A program made the translations under genes and the position numbers. DNA of 34,286 nt, from contig CANBWX010000024.1 of NCBI GenBank assembly GCA_947373225.1, forward strand, positions 1 through 34,286. Reading direction: 5' to 3'. Origin of the DNA: Flavobacteriaceae bacterium (GTDB lineage Bacteria; Bacteroidota; Bacteroidia; Flavobacteriales; Flavobacteriaceae). Below are positions 32,957-34,286 of this stretch, piece after piece. Every line of letters starts with the position of its first letter. The first letter of the stretch is position 1. The notes under the pieces were generated by a model, which saw nothing but the letters and a program-made list of their open reading frames with translations, did no database searches and was not told the DNA's origin.

Positions 32957-33568
32957 TTATTTTATTTGTATTCTAAATAGTTTATTTCCTTCTAAAAATC
33001 CTTCTAAAACATCATCCGGTTTCACGGCTGCAACGCCTTCTGGGGTTCCGGTAAAAATAATATCGCCAATTTTAAGCGTGAAATATTGGGAAACGAAAGA
33101 AATAAGTTCGTCTATTTTCCACAGCATGTGACTTGTATTTCCTTTTTGAACAGTTTTATTATTATTTGTTAATTCAAATGTAATATTTTCCATTGAAATA
33201 AATTGGCTTTTTGGCAAAAATTCTCCAATTACCGCCGAACCATCAAACGATTTCGCCTTTTCCCAAGGTAAGCCTTTCGCTTTCAATTGATCTTGAACAT
33301 CGCGCGCCGTAAAATCTATTCCAACGCTTATTTCGTCATAATATTTATGGGCAAACTTGGCGTCGATATATTTTCCGACTTTGTTTATGCGCACAATAAC
33401 TTCAATTTCGTGATGAATTTGGTTCGAAAATTCAGGAATTACAAAAGGATGTTGCTTTAATAAAACTGCCGAATCGGGTTTCATAAAAATAACAGGTTCT
33501 GTAGGTCGCTCGTTTTGCAATTCTTGTATGTGATTGACATAATTTCTACCTATACAGATGATTTTCAT
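32957..33568 (-). CDS. Fumarylacetoacetate hydrolase family protein
   Basis: 203 residues from ATG 33568. Family motifs: MKIICIGRNYVNHIQELQN, PVIFMKPDSAV, HHEIEVIVRI with the metal-binding Glu pair, GIDFTARDVQ with the third acidic ligand, KGLPWEKAKSFDGSAVIG, and GDIIFTGTPEGV near the C-terminus. Close relatives (FAHD1/YcgM-like) act as acylpyruvase, oxaloacetate decarboxylase or oxaloacetate tautomerase. The frame extends to 33652, but that part is translation of the TTGGGT-type heptamer array and is not expected to be protein. Confidence 0.93.
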   Translation of the reverse strand: MKIICIGRNYVNHIQELQNERPTEPVIFMKPDSAVLLKQHPFVIPEFSNQIHHEIEVIVRINKVGKYIDAKFAHKYYDEISVGIDFTARDVQDQLKAKGLPWEKAKSFDGSAVIGEFLPKSQFISMENITFELTNNNKTVQKGNTSHMLWKIDELISFVSQYFTLKIGDIIFTGTPEGVAAVKPDDVLEGFLEGNKLFRIQIK

Positions 33569-33573
33569 TTTCT

Positions 33574-33662
33574 TGGGTATTGGGTGTTGGGTGTTAGGTT
33601 TTAGGTGTTGGGTTTTGGGTGTTGGAAACATCTTGCTACCAAAACCTAACACCTAATACCTA
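33574..33662. repeat. Inverted pair of TTGGGTG/TTAGGTG heptamer arrays
   Basis: Seven and a half in-phase heptamers run from 33574 to 33626 (TTGGGTA, TTGGGTG, TTGGGTG, TTAGGTT, TTAGGTG, TTGGGTT, TTGGGTG, TTGG). After a 12-bp spacer, three and a half heptamers of the same family run in the opposite orientation (33639-33662). The pair can fold into a long hairpin. It fills the gap between the exonuclease and FAH genes and supplies the exonuclease TAG stop codon. Confidence 0.85.
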
Positions 33663-34286
33663 TTTTGTATTTAATTTTCTCAATTTAATCGCCGTTAAAA
33701 CTTTCTTGGTATATAACGGGAAATCAGCGTTTTGAATCCAACTGAAATAACCCGGTTCTGTTTCGAGAACTTTATCCACTTTTACACCTTTGTGTTTTCC
33801 AAAGGTAAAAATCTCAGCTCCATCTTCATCAAAAGCAATCATTCCTGCAAAATCGGCGATTTTTTTACGGGTTGTAAATTCGGAAAGCGATTTCATGTCA
33901 TTTTCTAAATCAGGGTAACGGTCTAATTGCGCTTTCATTATTTCATATGTCGCCATGGTATCTGCTTCGGCAGAATGTGCGTTTTCGAGACTTTGGGCAC
34001 AATAAAATTTTAATGCTGCACTCAAAGTTCTTTCTTCTTTTTTGTGAAAGATGGTTTGAACATCAACCGAAACTCGGTTTTTCATATCGAAATCGACTCC
34101 AGCACGAAGCAATTCTTCGGCCAATAACGGAATATCAAAACGATCCGAATTATATCCAGCCAAATCCGAATCCTTAATCATATTATAAACCTGACCAGCC
34201 AATTCTTTGAATGTTGGTTCATTCGCAACTTTTTCATCACTGATTTTATGAATTGCGGTAGATTGTGGTGGAATTGGAATTGTTGG
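33660..34286 (-). CDS. DnaQ-like 3'-5' exonuclease, 5' part outside the window
   Basis: The gene runs off the window edge; 208 codons are visible. Sequence upstream of the TTG at 34202 stays in frame and is family-like (IHKISDEKVANEPTFKELAG), so that TTG is not the start. Exo II (DLAGYNSDRFDIPLLAEEL) and Exo III (HSAEADTMATYEIM, with the catalytic His and Asp) of the DEDDh family are visible; Exo I lies beyond the edge. The C-terminal ~60 residues (FGKHKGVKVDKVLETEPGYFSWI) resemble the ExoX-like C-terminal domain. It is probably a housekeeping DNA-repair or RNA-trimming exonuclease. Confidence 0.9.
   Translation of the reverse strand, partial: PTIPIPPQSTAIHKISDEKVANEPTFKELAGQVYNMIKDSDLAGYNSDRFDIPLLAEELLRAGVDFDMKNRVSVDVQTIFHKKEERTLSAALKFYCAQSLENAHSAEADTMATYEIMKAQLDRYPDLENDMKSLSEFTTRKKIADFAGMIAFDEDGAEIFTFGKHKGVKVDKVLETEPGYFSWIQNADFPLYTKKVLTAIKLRKLNTK

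Noticed and set aside
33569..33652. 28-residue N-terminal extension of the FAH-family protein
   Set aside because: It is mostly translation of the heptamer array; the ATG at 33568 gives the canonical start.

Overview
The window looks like a chromosomal segment from a member of the Flavobacteriaceae (Bacteroidota), probably Flavobacterium or a close relative. It is AT-rich. Several genes are preceded by the Bacteroidota sigma-factor -7 element TAnnTTTG, and no Shine-Dalgarno pattern is evident. Two proteins end in type IX secretion (T9SS) sorting domains, one type A and one type B. The gene order rpmB-rpmG-DUF4295-ftsY and the presence of bshC fit the same group. No rRNA, tRNA, CRISPR array, transposase or phage gene was found.

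Layout. (1) 112-5672 is an envelope/redox neighbourhood: a T9SS-exported DUF2271 protein, a divergent ApbE flavin transferase, then a minus-strand run of an OB-fold protein, a DUF5777 beta-barrel, a mono-haem c-type lipoprotein and a YceI protein. A divergent lipoprotein with two CxxCH sites sits beside them. (2) 5887-9475 holds a secreted DUF6702 protein opposite a HupE/UreJ membrane protein that is co-directional with a secreted M1 zinc aminopeptidase-like protein. (3) 9567-11780 is a B12-binding radical SAM protein whose frame carries a short genomic repeat. (4) 12164-19417 is one 2,417-residue cell-surface protein with 18 tandem SprB-like repeats and a type B T9SS signal. (5) 19424-24533 holds an MHS-type transporter and a three-gene biotin-dependent acyl-CoA carboxylase operon. 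(6) 24760-34286 is mostly housekeeping: bshC, ndk, a DUF721 protein, two lipoproteins, ftsY with DUF4295/L33/L28, cinA, an Hpt protein, an FAH-family enzyme and an exonuclease cut by the window edge.

The most noteworthy material is of two kinds. The first is the clustering of DUF2271, ApbE, two haem lipoproteins, DUF5777, OB-fold and YceI genes, which suggests an undescribed extracytoplasmic redox module. The second is a layer of small non-coding structure: short tandem repeats of 7 or 8 nt at several gene ends and starts, a 122-bp element with 34-bp inverted arms, a roughly 150-nt structured intergenic element, and two short dispersed-repeat words. The giant surface protein also has an unusual book-ended architecture, with the same two-domain pair on both sides of the repeat array.

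Family names come from motif recognition by eye. No database search was run.
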